Positions 5,883 through 15,593 of a stretch of 33,074 nucleotides of DNA are shown here, in pieces. This stretch comes from an uncultured Candidatus Poseidoniales archaeon (GTDB taxonomy: Archaea > Thermoplasmatota > Poseidoniia > Poseidoniales > Thalassarchaeaceae): contig CACGIE010000014.1 of the NCBI GenBank assembly GCA_902573015.1, forward strand, positions 1-33,074, read 5' to 3'. A model generated the notes under the pieces. It saw only the letters and a list, made by a program, of their open reading frames with translations. It did not search any database and was not told the DNA's origin. Position 1 is the stretch's first letter; every line of letters starts with the position of its first letter. A program made the translations under genes and the position numbers.

Positions 5883-8548
5883 GTGTTTTGCACCCCAAAT
5901 ACTTGCACTGTTGCTTTGGCTATATTACCACTACTAAAGTAAAACTGTATGCCGTTTATAGCTTGAACATTGTTATCATTCATCATTCCATAAGTGGAAC
6001 CACCAGAAGCCACGCTTGAATTGTAATGGCCTACAATAGTTCCCTGAATAGTTGGCGGCACTACCTCAACACTAGAAGTTGTAAAGTTTCTGCCTTGCAA
6101 TATTAGATTAGCTACTACCCCCTCATAATTGGAACTGCCAATAGAGTTTCCTGTGTGTTGTATAAAAGTAGCATTGTCAGAATCCCCATCTCCACCATCT
6201 GTTTCACGATAATAACCATAGGTATTGCTGGCTGATATAGGATTTCCAGAAGTGTCTATAAATCTTGACCTAAAACTTACAGTGTCATCCACAGGGTGTG
6301 CATTTATAACAAAATAAAAAGTGTCAAAATTTGCTGGTAAGTTAGTAAAGTCAATTGAAGCTGCATTTACCACACTTGATGTAGATATAGCGCAGTAACC
6401 TAGTGTTCCTGATTGGACATTTGGAAGAGTTACATGGGTGTTTTGTGAAGGTGTTTCCCAAAATAATCTACAGAAACTATTTGTTCCTTTGTGGGCTTCC
6501 CAATGTAATATTTGTTCAGATTCAAAGTAAATAAACTTATTAACAGTATTTGGATGATACAAACGCATAACATTACCTTGCGCTGCAAGATACAAACTAC
6601 TGTCTTCTGTACCAGAGGTAGGGTCATATATATCTGCATACACAGAACCATAGACTTCATCGCTACCATTACTGTCCTTACCAACAAAGTTAATTCTTCC
6701 TAAATTATCTCCGGCTGCTGGACTTGAACTATTCCTTTTTAGTTCAAGAATAGGATTAGTGCCAGAACCAGAATCATCCTCATTAATAATAACTCTGTCT
6801 GTATTCATCACAACATCACCAGTGCCGTCTGGGCTGAGTGTAATGTCTTGATTGCTTGTGCTTACAATCGAATGTGTCTGGACATCCAAATTGCCGCCCA
6901 ACTGCGGAGTGGTATCTGCCGCCAAATCTGTATTTATGCCTGTTAGATTCGCACCTGACACGGCTGGCAGTGTAGCAGGAAACGTAGCATCAGGTAGAGT
7001 TCCTGTAAGATTACCTGCTGGTATAGAAGTAAGATTAGTAGCAGAGGCCGCCGGAAGTGTTGCTGGAAAACGTGCATCAGGTATTGTACCAGATGTTAAG
7101 TTTGAAGCACTAATGTTACCTACGTTAAATATTCCATAGGCTACCATATCAACAGTATCGCCAGAGCCAGCCGCAGTTCCTAATGTTACAGTTGTACCGT
7201 TTGTTGCTGTAAAGTCAGCAGGAGCTAACTTAACACCGTTTAGATAAACATCTACAAAGCCAACATCGTATGTAATTGGGAACACAGTTGTTGAGCCATT
7301 ATAGCTACCAGACGCAGTACCTACTGTGTAAGTCTGACGTTCAAATGTTCCATTAGTTATTGATGCTGTGGTTGCATTTACAAAACTTGTACCATTAAAA
7401 TATTTTAGTTGGTTATCAGTCGAATTGTAAATTAAATCACCTTCGTCATTATCTTCTGTAGGGTCTCCTGTAACTACTCTATATCTTTCTCCAAACAAGT
7501 TTATTGTACCAAGACTTCCAGCTACTGAATTAATGTTTGTTAATGCACCAGCAACATTATTCAGATTGGAAACATTCTGCGTAGTAGCCATAGTGTTCAA
7601 GTCAGAAACAAAATCACTAGTACCTAATAGGTTTAGGTCATTGATAACATCAGTCGTTGCTAGTGTGTTTATGTCATTTACTATGTCTGTTGTTGCTAAC
7701 GTATTTAAATCTGACACAATATCAGAAGTAGCAAGAGTGTTTAGGTCTGACACAATATCAGAAGTAGCCAGCGTATTAATGTCGTTGATTACATCAGTTA
7801 CTGCAACAGTGTTAAGGTCTGATACAAAGTCAGAAGTAATCAAAGACGCCTTACCAGCTACTGTAGTAATGTCAGTGGATATGTCAGCTAGTGTATCCAT
7901 GTCTGCACGAACAGAAGCTGGCGCAAGTGCGTTTATATCAGAAACAGCTTGGGCTGTACCTAAGTTACCTATTTCTGTAGCAAGTCCAGCAACAGTAGAT
8001 ATATTGTTTGTTGGGCTAATCTGACCAGCAACTGTTCCTATATCTGTTGCGTCTGCGGCTACATTTGTAACATCTGTGGCAATACCTGCTACAGTGTTGA
8101 TATTTGGTAAGTTTGTAGAGATGAACTGTTTGTTTACAGCATCTGTATTATTTACAGGGTCTGCTAAGTTTTTAATTACTTTGTTCTGTGCATTAAACTT
8201 ACCATCACTATCCAAAGCAATAGAATCGTTAGCTTTATCAATAGCTTCCTGTGAAGCTCTAAAGACCTGAATATTAGAATTATCCAAATCTTCCTCAGTT
8301 AGTACTGAGCCAGAGGCAAAGTCTACTGAACGTGCTGTAAGGTCTGTTGTTCTACGTACCTGTACTAATGCACCGGAGGATACAGGAGCAGTCAACTGTA
8401 CTGATGAAGCAGAAGGAAAAGTAAGGCCTGTCTGTGCCACACCATCTACAGTCACACTAATCTCTGATTGAGCAGTAAATGTAAAAGGGATATTAAAAGT
8501 ATCCGTTGTGTTATTTGTTGGTGTATAGTTTTGATATGAAAAAGGCAT
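5879..8548 (-). CDS. Tail fibre (T7 gp17-like N-terminus, repeat-bearing)
   Basis: An 889-residue main tail fibre. Residues 1 to about 150 match the T7 gp17 attachment domain (SYQNYTPTNNTTDTFNIPF, VRRTTDLTARSVDF, LTEEDLDNSNIQ, then DAVNKQFI). Residues about 238-326 hold seven to eight copies of a 12-residue repeat of the form DIVSDLNTLATS, an alpha-helical or coiled shaft element. From about residue 390, short GTLPDATFPATLP-type repeats follow. The last 200 residues look like a lectin-type tip (FTNLPANFDTFYFVINAHPV). T7 gp17 is 553 residues, so the shaft and tip are enlarged. The ATG has AGAGGA at good spacing and lies just downstream of a candidate phage promoter. Confidence 0.93.
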   Translation of the reverse strand: MPFSYQNYTPTNNTTDTFNIPFTFTAQSEISVTVDGVAQTGLTFPSASSVQLTAPVSSGALVQVRRTTDLTARSVDFASGSVLTEEDLDNSNIQVFRASQEAIDKANDSIALDSDGKFNAQNKVIKNLADPVNNTDAVNKQFISTNLPNINTVAGIATDVTNVAADATDIGTVAGQISPTNNISTVAGLATEIGNLGTAQAVSDINALAPASVRADMDTLADISTDITTVAGKASLITSDFVSDLNTVAVTDVINDINTLATSDIVSDLNTLATSDIVSDLNTLATTDIVNDINTLATTDVINDLNLLGTSDFVSDLNTMATTQNVSNLNNVAGALTNINSVAGSLGTINLFGERYRVVTGDPTEDNDEGDLIYNSTDNQLKYFNGTSFVNATTASITNGTFERQTYTVGTASGSYNGSTTVFPITYDVGFVDVYLNGVKLAPADFTATNGTTVTLGTAAGSGDTVDMVAYGIFNVGNISASNLTSGTIPDARFPATLPAASATNLTSIPAGNLTGTLPDATFPATLPAVSGANLTGINTDLAADTTPQLGGNLDVQTHSIVSTSNQDITLSPDGTGDVVMNTDRVIINEDDSGSGTNPILELKRNSSSPAAGDNLGRINFVGKDSNGSDEVYGSVYADIYDPTSGTEDSSLYLAAQGNVMRLYHPNTVNKFIYFESEQILHWEAHKGTNSFCRLFWETPSQNTHVTLPNVQSGTLGYCAISTSSVVNAASIDFTNLPANFDTFYFVINAHPVDDTVSFRSRFIDTSGNPISASNTYGYYRETDGGDGDSDNATFIQHTGNSIGSSNYEGVVANLILQGRNFTTSSVEVVPPTIQGTIVGHYNSSVASGGSTYGMMNDNNVQAINGIQFYFSSGNIAKATVQVFGVQNT
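7571..7837 (-). repeat. 36-bp coding repeats in the tail fibre shaft
   Basis: Seven to eight tandem units of 36 bp, each encoding a 12-residue repeat (consensus DIVSDLNTLATS). Some neighbouring units are nearly identical at DNA level: the phrase GACACAATATCAGAAGTAGC recurs on the plus strand. Others have diverged at third positions. The array is in frame throughout, so gain or loss of a unit would change fibre length without a frameshift. It is a protein repeat rather than a CRISPR or mobile element. Confidence 0.85.
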
Positions 8549-8564
8549 TTCTTTTCCTCTTATA

Positions 8565-8589
8565 TTTCGTCAATGATGTAACTTTAGAT
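8565..8589 (-). promoter_or_regulatory. Candidate phage RNA polymerase promoter before the tail fibre
   Basis: This 25-bp block matches 24776-24800 at 23 positions. On the minus strand the shared core reads ATCTAAAGTTACATCATT, then GA or AG, then CGAAA. It lies between the gp16-like gene and the fibre gene, 17 bases before the fibre ATG, and touches the gp16-like stop codon. T7 has promoter phi17 in the same relative place. The layout (A/T-rich, then a G near the presumed start) would suit a single-subunit phage polymerase, but start sites are not proven. Confidence 0.55.
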
Positions 8590-11500
8590 TAGTTAGCAAA
8601 TTCATTAGCCATTCCATTTAATATTTGTCTAGCACCGTATAATGATTGTAAAGGTAGTATTCTTAACAAAGTTCTATACTCTGATTCAGAAAGGTCTCCT
8701 TCCCAAATGTTCTTACCAGATTTCATTACAGACTGAGCAATAGAGAAAGCAGGTGGAGTAATGGCATAAGTATTACCATTCATAGCACCTGTTGTCACTT
8801 GAAAAATGTAACTAAACAAAGATGCTGCACCTATCTGTGACATAGCACCACCAGCCAAACGTCCTAGACTTAAGTTATCACGAATGTACTGGTCTGCATC
8901 GCTTCGTCCTTGTGCATTAAGATGTACACGTGTAGCATACATAAGCCCACCCATCATGGCGGCTGACATTAAAATCTTTACAACAGTCATGTCTCCACGT
9001 ACGAAACGTACTCCTAGTCGCTGTCCTTGTTGCTCCATAGAAGCCATTGTAAAACTAAGAAACTGAAAGAACGTGCGTCCAAGCTCACTACGCATAAACG
9101 CATTGGTAGAACCTATGTTAGCTTCCTGTACATTCTGCCTAGCGTCCTTAAAACCAGAAGCCTCAAATGCATTACGAACTTCTGTAGGCCACTGCTTTAG
9201 GTTTAAACGCCTAACAGTACCATTAGGTCTTTTTTCTACAATATTACTACGCATAATAGTCTGTATTCTAGTAGCCATGTCCTCACTCAAACCAAGCTGT
9301 TGACGCTTAATTACAGAGAAAGGTATTTTACCATTAGCAGCTTGTAATGCCCACTCATTAACATAGTGGTGCATACTCATTCTACGCAGTACCTGTGTTA
9401 CGCTAGTCAGTCCTGACCAGTATGCTACAGTTTTTTGCAAAGACTGACCAGCTTGCATTGCTCTAGCACCAAAGCCCTTCTTGTCAGCCCACGCTCTCTC
9501 AGGAGATATAGTTACACCTACATCGTCCATGTCATAACGTGTGACGTTGTTCCACTTACCTAGTGCAACTTCCTCACCCAAGCCAAAGGCATCAATCAGT
9601 TCTACCATTAGGGGGTCATTTTCATCTATCTGACCCTTGCTCATTCTGCCAAGCAAGTTTTTATATTCAGGCGCAGATTTAAGAAGTGTTTTAAATGAGT
9701 ACTCAAACAGTACGTTAGTCAACTCCATGAGAGCAGACATACCTGACATACCCATATTAACAGCAAAACTATATGCTCTAAATGCTACGTTAATGTCACG
9801 TGTACGATTGCTAATATCTTCTCGTTGTGGTAATCTACCAGTAATACCATCATAGATAAACTCTAAGGCATCTAGTTCGCCTCTTAGCTTTTCCTTATCT
9901 AGTGCAGGAGCAGCCCTTATGTCATCATTAATTTGTCTTACCAGAGATTCCCAACTAGAATTAGCAGCATTAGTATTTATACCATTACGAGCAAGACCAA
10001 TAGCACCTGATAGTTGGAATACATAACTGTTAAATAACTGTTCTGCATCTTGCTCTAGCAGGTCATTAAAGCTATATTCTTCAATACTACCATCAGCATT
10101 ACGTAGAGGAAGTCTAGCACTTTCGTTTAGAACCATACGGTTTCTTGCTCTTTTGTGCGCTTTAGGTATGTTAGTACGAGTTAAGATATCTGTCAGTACG
10201 TCAATCTCATCCTCGTCAAAGTTACCTGCTCTGAGAATGTCAGACAGGTCTTGCAGGTTCATTTCGTTAGCACCAGCGTGACCCATCTTACCAAGCTTGG
10301 GGTCAGTGATAGATTTAGTGTACGCCATAGAGATACGCTTGATGTAATCAGCTACCTGTTTAGGTGTACCTTTACGTTTGCCCTTACTACGTTTAATAAG
10401 CCAGTTCTTTACATTTTCTTCGATAGCTGGCTGTCCTTCACGTATAGCTTTTTCAACAAGCAGAGCAATCTGGTCATCAGCATCATTGCCTAATCTTAGA
10501 CGCAAAGCAGCAATCTGGTCATCGTTAAACAGGCGTGTCATGTAGTTCCTGTTAGCGTTTAGCATATCAATACTAAAACCTGCTACATCTTCTGCTACAG
10601 CTTCTTCAGCTATTTCTCTTTGTAACTTCTTTACAGCCTCTCCAGCCCTTTGTATTTCAGGAGCTACATTGGCATCAACTCCACGTATATAGCGTGATAC
10701 AGAAGCGTTAAACTCAGCTATAGACAGACCTGTTCTTTTTTTCCACAATGCCTGTGCATTGGGCAGAATTTCTGACATCTTACTTCTGTATTTTAGCTGT
10801 AGTCTTTCAGCTACCTCAGATGCAGATTGGTTGTTAGTTTCTAACTTACCACCTTTATACCCTGCACTGTTCTGCGATAGCAGTCTAGCTGCGTAGCGAA
10901 TACGACCTAGCTCTGAGTTAGCAGCACGTGCGCCTGATGAGATGATGTTACGTAGACCAAACATATTAAAACCAGCTATCTTAGGTATAGCTTCTACTTG
11001 TTCTTTTGTTGCTTCTGTAGCGGCTTCTCTACGTGTAGGTAGGCCATCTACAGCATCAATTAACTCTGTACCTTCTAACTCTCTTTGAATTAGTTTGTTT
11101 GCTAGAGCATCTACATTGTACTGGTCATGGAACAGACGTTCATTAGGTGTTAGTTCTTCTCCTCTTGCTACTTTGGCAGCAATGCGTGAGCGTTCCCCTG
11201 CACGTCTGAAAGCTGTTGTAGCAGCATCCAAGCCGCCTGTAATACCTGCGCCAATACCTGCTGCAATCATTACATCATGTGCCTCAATATCATAACGATA
11301 CTTAGCTCTAATAGCTTCAAAGGCTGCAAGTTCTGCACCACCAATCGCAGCTACTTTTGCAGTACGATATGCGTTGCGTCCTTGCTTACCTGCTCCTGCA
11401 AGAAATGCACCAACGCCAGCAGCAGGAGTACCTACAGCAGAAACAGCAGCACTTGTTCCAAATATAGCTGCCCACTCAACAGGGTCAAACATTACTGCTA

Positions 11501-11933
11501 ATGCTGTAGCTGTAATACCTGACCAACCATCTGAGTTAATCTGCTGTAAGTTTTTCTGTGTTCGTAGATAAGACTTCTGCATGAGTTTAGCACTAGAGTA
11601 GCCATTTACTTGAGCGTCCTCTATAACCTCACGTACAGCACGACTATCTTCTAGTCCTTCTGTTAAGTCTCTTACTAAGTCTGGTGTAAACTTATCAATA
11701 GGTTCACCAGCAGGTGCAGTAATCCTATCCATATTATTAATGACTGTGGGCAGTACCCACTCTTCTTGTATTGCACTGCCCAAGCTAGTAAAGAACTTTG
11801 ACTTTTGGCTATCAGCCAATAGCTGCTGCTTTAGAAACACAGATTCATCCATGTTTGTGACGAGAGGTAAACGCTCTACGTCAGCAGGAGCAATGTTCAA
11901 GCCCTCAAGCAAATTGTTTTCTAGCGTTGCCAT
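8589..11933 (-). CDS. Large internal virion / ejection protein (T7 gp16-like)
   Basis: A 1114-residue protein expected to form the ejected channel across the host envelope with the gp14- and gp15-like proteins. T7 gp16 has 1318 residues with an N-terminal transglycosylase; I see no such domain here. Ala/Gly-rich hydrophobic stretches occur at about residues 140-185 (ALAVMFDPVEWAAIFGTSAA) and 220-235 (MIAAGIGAGITGG). More lie toward the C-terminus (VKILMSAAMMGGLMYATRV; GAMSQIGAASLFSYIFQV). The middle is long and helical. The ATG has AAGG about seven bases upstream. The call rests on size, order and composition rather than a catalytic motif. Confidence 0.85.
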   Translation of the reverse strand: MATLENNLLEGLNIAPADVERLPLVTNMDESVFLKQQLLADSQKSKFFTSLGSAIQEEWVLPTVINNMDRITAPAGEPIDKFTPDLVRDLTEGLEDSRAVREVIEDAQVNGYSSAKLMQKSYLRTQKNLQQINSDGWSGITATALAVMFDPVEWAAIFGTSAAVSAVGTPAAGVGAFLAGAGKQGRNAYRTAKVAAIGGAELAAFEAIRAKYRYDIEAHDVMIAAGIGAGITGGLDAATTAFRRAGERSRIAAKVARGEELTPNERLFHDQYNVDALANKLIQRELEGTELIDAVDGLPTRREAATEATKEQVEAIPKIAGFNMFGLRNIISSGARAANSELGRIRYAARLLSQNSAGYKGGKLETNNQSASEVAERLQLKYRSKMSEILPNAQALWKKRTGLSIAEFNASVSRYIRGVDANVAPEIQRAGEAVKKLQREIAEEAVAEDVAGFSIDMLNANRNYMTRLFNDDQIAALRLRLGNDADDQIALLVEKAIREGQPAIEENVKNWLIKRSKGKRKGTPKQVADYIKRISMAYTKSITDPKLGKMGHAGANEMNLQDLSDILRAGNFDEDEIDVLTDILTRTNIPKAHKRARNRMVLNESARLPLRNADGSIEEYSFNDLLEQDAEQLFNSYVFQLSGAIGLARNGINTNAANSSWESLVRQINDDIRAAPALDKEKLRGELDALEFIYDGITGRLPQREDISNRTRDINVAFRAYSFAVNMGMSGMSALMELTNVLFEYSFKTLLKSAPEYKNLLGRMSKGQIDENDPLMVELIDAFGLGEEVALGKWNNVTRYDMDDVGVTISPERAWADKKGFGARAMQAGQSLQKTVAYWSGLTSVTQVLRRMSMHHYVNEWALQAANGKIPFSVIKRQQLGLSEDMATRIQTIMRSNIVEKRPNGTVRRLNLKQWPTEVRNAFEASGFKDARQNVQEANIGSTNAFMRSELGRTFFQFLSFTMASMEQQGQRLGVRFVRGDMTVVKILMSAAMMGGLMYATRVHLNAQGRSDADQYIRDNLSLGRLAGGAMSQIGAASLFSYIFQVTTGAMNGNTYAITPPAFSIAQSVMKSGKNIWEGDLSESEYRTLLRILPLQSLYGARQILNGMANEFAN

Positions 11934-11954
11934 GTTTGCCTTACCTTTTTTTGT

Positions 11955-14900
11955 TTAGTTAAATATGTCAAGCATACTTGTCCATGCTGTTTCTAGTTTA
12001 TCTACAGCAGTACCAGCAATACCCCACTTCATTTCTCTTATGGATGGTATATTATTTACATCTGTGGGGGTCACACCGTCTAACCTACGAATACGTAAGT
12101 CTTTGCTGTGACTATAAGATGATACTTTAACCTTATCACCAGTGTTACCACCAATGTAATGCAGTTCACCATTTTCAGATTTAACAACAATGCCTAAATG
12201 CCCAAAGGCAGTTAGCTTCTCGCCTTTTTTCTTAAAGTACTCATCCTTATCAGATTTAGTATGAACCTTAATCATTATGTCACCAGCTTTTACATCAGCT
12301 AGTTCAACAGGCTTACCTATTTTTAAGTAGTTTTTAGAACGAGTAGCTTCGTACTTATCGGTTGCTCCCATAAGTTTATTAGCATCCAAACCTGCGTCAG
12401 CAAGTATCTGTGCTAAGAAGACAGCACACCAAGCGTTAGCTTTAGCAACTTCTTCAGGAGTACCCTTAAAGGCTTTACCACCTACAACATCATTAAAGAA
12501 ACCCTCAATAGCTTTTGCACCGTTTTTAGTACGTTCATTTATACCATAATATTTTAAAGCAGCAGTCACAAGGTCAGGGGCTGTAGCCATAGCTACTACA
12601 TCTTCACCTTTAGGCTGTTCCCCTACTTTAGCAGGTGTTATTGTAGACGCTTCAGCACTAGGAATAATAGACTCTGTAATAGCTTTTACTATACCTGAAC
12701 CTGCTTCTTGTGCGTCAGCAGCCATACCTTCAGCCATTCTCATAGCCCTGTCAGCAGTCTGTGTAGCCCACTTAGTAGCTGTTACAGCACCGTCCTCTGC
12801 TACATTGTATAGCATGTTGAACTTAGCTTTAGCAAGTGCAGCAGCCTGTTCAGCAGAACCTTCTGCATACTGACCAGCCTCTTTAATAGCTTCCATAAAC
12901 TTAGGCCACTCACGTGCTACGTTTTCTTTACCTAGCTGGTAAGCCATACTGATAGCTGATACCTGTGATGATTCTGGTAGATTAGAAAAGCCTTCTACTG
13001 TATCGTCCCACCAGTTAGATAACTTATCTACCTTTAGGTTAAGTACAGCATCTGCCTCTTCAGGTTTGACGTTGTTGATATCTTCAATCAACGCTTTCTC
13101 ATCTGCCTCAAGGCTCTCTATTTGAAAACCGTAGCCTACAGATTGTTTACCCATGTCATCGTATGGTGATGCCTCAAACCCCTCTTCTTCTATTAGTGTA
13201 GAAGCAGCGGCTGATTTAATACCTAAAGCACCCTTAACCAATGAACCTGTAGTTTCCTTTACTTTATCTACAAGTGCTTGCTCTTCAGCAGTTCTATTAC
13301 CCTCAGCTTTGACAAGAGAACCTAAGTAAGGCGTTGCTTTCTTGGCTGCATCTATAATAGCGTTAGTAGCCTGTTGTGGTAGTGATAGGTATGCTTCGTC
13401 AGCATCGTTAGAGAGTGTAATGTCACCTGTTTCTTTATCAACATTAAAGAGTGGTGGGTTCTCTACAAACCACTGTCCAAGATTATCTAACACACCAACT
13501 AAGTCAGACAGAGCAGGTACACCTTCTACATCTTTACCACCTAATAGGTACTGATTAAGAGAAAGGTCTTGCTCTAACTGTCCTTCAACAGCAGCATTAG
13601 AAGTAGACAAAGTATTTATGTCAGGTGTCGTAGCAAGTGATACATCATCAGGAATAACCAAGTTAGCTACAAGATTATTTAACTGTTGTCTATCTGTAAG
13701 TAAAGTTACTTTATCTAGCTTACCAGTAATAACACCAATGTCAGTTATCTGTCCATCTTGTTTTCTAAATGCACGTATGACAGCGTTCTTAGGATTAGTA
13801 GGGTCAGGTTGTACCTGTAATACAAAGTCTGTTGCTCCAAACTTTTCTAGCATGTACCTTTTTACTTGAGGTAAGTTTGCAAGTGTTTCGTTGTATTCAG
13901 TTATAATGGTTGCTACATCTAGTGCTTTGTCCATGCCTGTGTTTAAATCTTTAAAAGCATAAGGAGTACCGTCACTTGATTTAGGTATCTGATAATCCTT
14001 CTTAACAATGTTAGCAGCTTTTTCAATCAACTCTTCAGTTGTTCCACGTTCTCCTAGTATAGACAAAGCTTCGTAAGCTCTAACTACAGCATCTTCAACG
14101 TCAGCAGTGTTATAAGTTTCTGACAAGTCAGTGGTAAACACGTCAGCAAAAATACCTGCTTGTAGTGCATCTGTTACTTTAGCTCTAGTCTCTTTATCAA
14201 GTCTGACAAGTCTCTCTTCACTTAAACCTTGTATCTGCATAGCAGCATTACCAAAGTCTTGTACAGTCAATGTGCCTATTTGAGTGTCCATTTCTTCTTC
14301 GTACTGAGGAATCTCAATAGTACCTACATCAGCTTGGTCATATACCTTAAATGCTAACAAGTCATAACGTAGTTTCTCGTCATCTGTTAAGTCCATTTTA
14401 AGATTAGAGTTCTGCATCATAACATACATCTGCAAACCCTGTTGAACTTTTTCAAATCCTTCAGGGGTAGTAGGGTCTCCGCTACCAAGAACAGAAAGAC
14501 CATCAGATACAAAATCCATAAACTTTGTAGGCGTGATACCAGCATCTCTGAACATGTCTAACTGTCCACCAAGACCTAGACCTTGTTCTACTGCGTCTGC
14601 AAACAGAGCATCTTCTACTTCTTTAGCGGTATACTTTACAGTTGTTCCATCTTGCTTTGTGTAACCAATGTTATTAAATACACTGCCTCTTCTCTTAAGC
14701 CTAAACTGTTCAATAGCACCTGTCAAACCTGTAGCTTTAGCGTTAGCGTTAAATAATGCAGTTGCTGCTGTTTTCTGTCTTTTAGAAATAGTAGCAGATT
14801 CTTTAGCATAACGAGATTTATTAACTAATTGTCCCTTAGAATGTGTAGTAGATTGTAAATACTGTACTAAAGCATTATTAGGGTCAGCTACTGACAAATC

Positions 14901-15584
14901 ATTTGCCATCTCTACAAGAAAATCATTTACTTTGTTATCACTTACTTGAAAGTAATCACTATTAACTTGATGAAACTGAGCAAAGTTGTTTGCAATTTCT
15001 TGCATAGCGTCTTCAGGTTTTAAAAGACCTGCTGCTACTTCTGTATTAAGTTGACGTACATTATCACCAAAACCTTCTAACAACAAACCTTGTGTGTGTA
15101 CATATTTGGCAGGGCGAAAGGTCTCACCCATAAATGTTTCTAGACCTAGCTCAGTGTTCTGGTCAAAGATTTGTATAATATCATTAGCAACACCACTATC
15201 TTTTAGTGTTTGCATATAATCTTGCTTTTGCTGTCTAACAGTATTATATAAACTAGTTTGGTCTTGTTTTAAATAGTTCTGTTCATTTTTCTGATAATCA
15301 AGAGCAAGGTCTCCTAAAAACTTTCTAGCTTGTAGTTTTATTTGAAACTCTTTGTTGTCCTGAATACCATCAGCAATTTCTTTTTCTCTTTTAATTCTTT
15401 CTAACTTACGCTGTTCTGCGCCTGTCTCTATTGCAGGAGCTATAGCAGTTAGAAATTGACTAAGGGAACTAGCTTGTGTAGGCTGTGAAACAGTTCTAAC
15501 AAACGTATCAACAGGTCTAGCCACTGGCCTAATATCAGCTTGGGTAGGGGCTTGAAACTGTCTTACCTGTGGTCTTTCTGCCAT
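11955..15584 (-). CDS. Internal virion protein (gp15-like) with lysozyme and CHAP-like domains
   Basis: A 1209-residue ejection protein, far longer than T7 gp15 (747). The first about 780 residues are helical core-like sequence (Gln/Ala/Leu-rich). A GH24-type lysozyme follows: LIEEEGFEASPYDDMGKQS then VGYGF, with E801, D810 and S815 matching the T4 Glu-Asp-Thr triad. Residues about 1015-1165 resemble the TIGR02594/CHAP cysteine peptidase or amidase fold: TAALKYYGI, ANAWCAVFLAQ (C1053), FGHLGIVV (H1129), GGNTGD (N1147). Together these would open both the glycan and the peptide part of the wall during DNA entry. The start has AAGAGG six bases upstream. Domain identity is by motif; activity is inferred. 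Confidence 0.88.
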   Translation of the reverse strand: MAERPQVRQFQAPTQADIRPVARPVDTFVRTVSQPTQASSLSQFLTAIAPAIETGAEQRKLERIKREKEIADGIQDNKEFQIKLQARKFLGDLALDYQKNEQNYLKQDQTSLYNTVRQQKQDYMQTLKDSGVANDIIQIFDQNTELGLETFMGETFRPAKYVHTQGLLLEGFGDNVRQLNTEVAAGLLKPEDAMQEIANNFAQFHQVNSDYFQVSDNKVNDFLVEMANDLSVADPNNALVQYLQSTTHSKGQLVNKSRYAKESATISKRQKTAATALFNANAKATGLTGAIEQFRLKRRGSVFNNIGYTKQDGTTVKYTAKEVEDALFADAVEQGLGLGGQLDMFRDAGITPTKFMDFVSDGLSVLGSGDPTTPEGFEKVQQGLQMYVMMQNSNLKMDLTDDEKLRYDLLAFKVYDQADVGTIEIPQYEEEMDTQIGTLTVQDFGNAAMQIQGLSEERLVRLDKETRAKVTDALQAGIFADVFTTDLSETYNTADVEDAVVRAYEALSILGERGTTEELIEKAANIVKKDYQIPKSSDGTPYAFKDLNTGMDKALDVATIITEYNETLANLPQVKRYMLEKFGATDFVLQVQPDPTNPKNAVIRAFRKQDGQITDIGVITGKLDKVTLLTDRQQLNNLVANLVIPDDVSLATTPDINTLSTSNAAVEGQLEQDLSLNQYLLGGKDVEGVPALSDLVGVLDNLGQWFVENPPLFNVDKETGDITLSNDADEAYLSLPQQATNAIIDAAKKATPYLGSLVKAEGNRTAEEQALVDKVKETTGSLVKGALGIKSAAASTLIEEEGFEASPYDDMGKQSVGYGFQIESLEADEKALIEDINNVKPEEADAVLNLKVDKLSNWWDDTVEGFSNLPESSQVSAISMAYQLGKENVAREWPKFMEAIKEAGQYAEGSAEQAAALAKAKFNMLYNVAEDGAVTATKWATQTADRAMRMAEGMAADAQEAGSGIVKAITESIIPSAEASTITPAKVGEQPKGEDVVAMATAPDLVTAALKYYGINERTKNGAKAIEGFFNDVVGGKAFKGTPEEVAKANAWCAVFLAQILADAGLDANKLMGATDKYEATRSKNYLKIGKPVELADVKAGDIMIKVHTKSDKDEYFKKKGEKLTAFGHLGIVVKSENGELHYIGGNTGDKVKVSSYSHSKDLRIRRLDGVTPTDVNNIPSIREMKWGIAGTAVDKLETAWTSMLDIFN

Positions 15585-15593
15585 GTCTACCTC

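Noticed and set aside
7571-7837. Repeat array resembling a CRISPR
   Set aside because: Units are contiguous, in frame and encode 12-residue protein repeats; no spacers of unique sequence and no cas genes.
7533-8024. 163-codon plus-strand open frame
   Set aside because: It is antisense to the 36-bp fibre repeats; periodic sequence keeps the reverse frame open. No recognisable protein and no plus-strand genes elsewhere.
11269-11277. TTACATCAT on the plus strand, similar to the promoter core
   Set aside because: It lies inside the gp16-like coding region in the opposite orientation and lacks the flanking bases, so it is probably chance.
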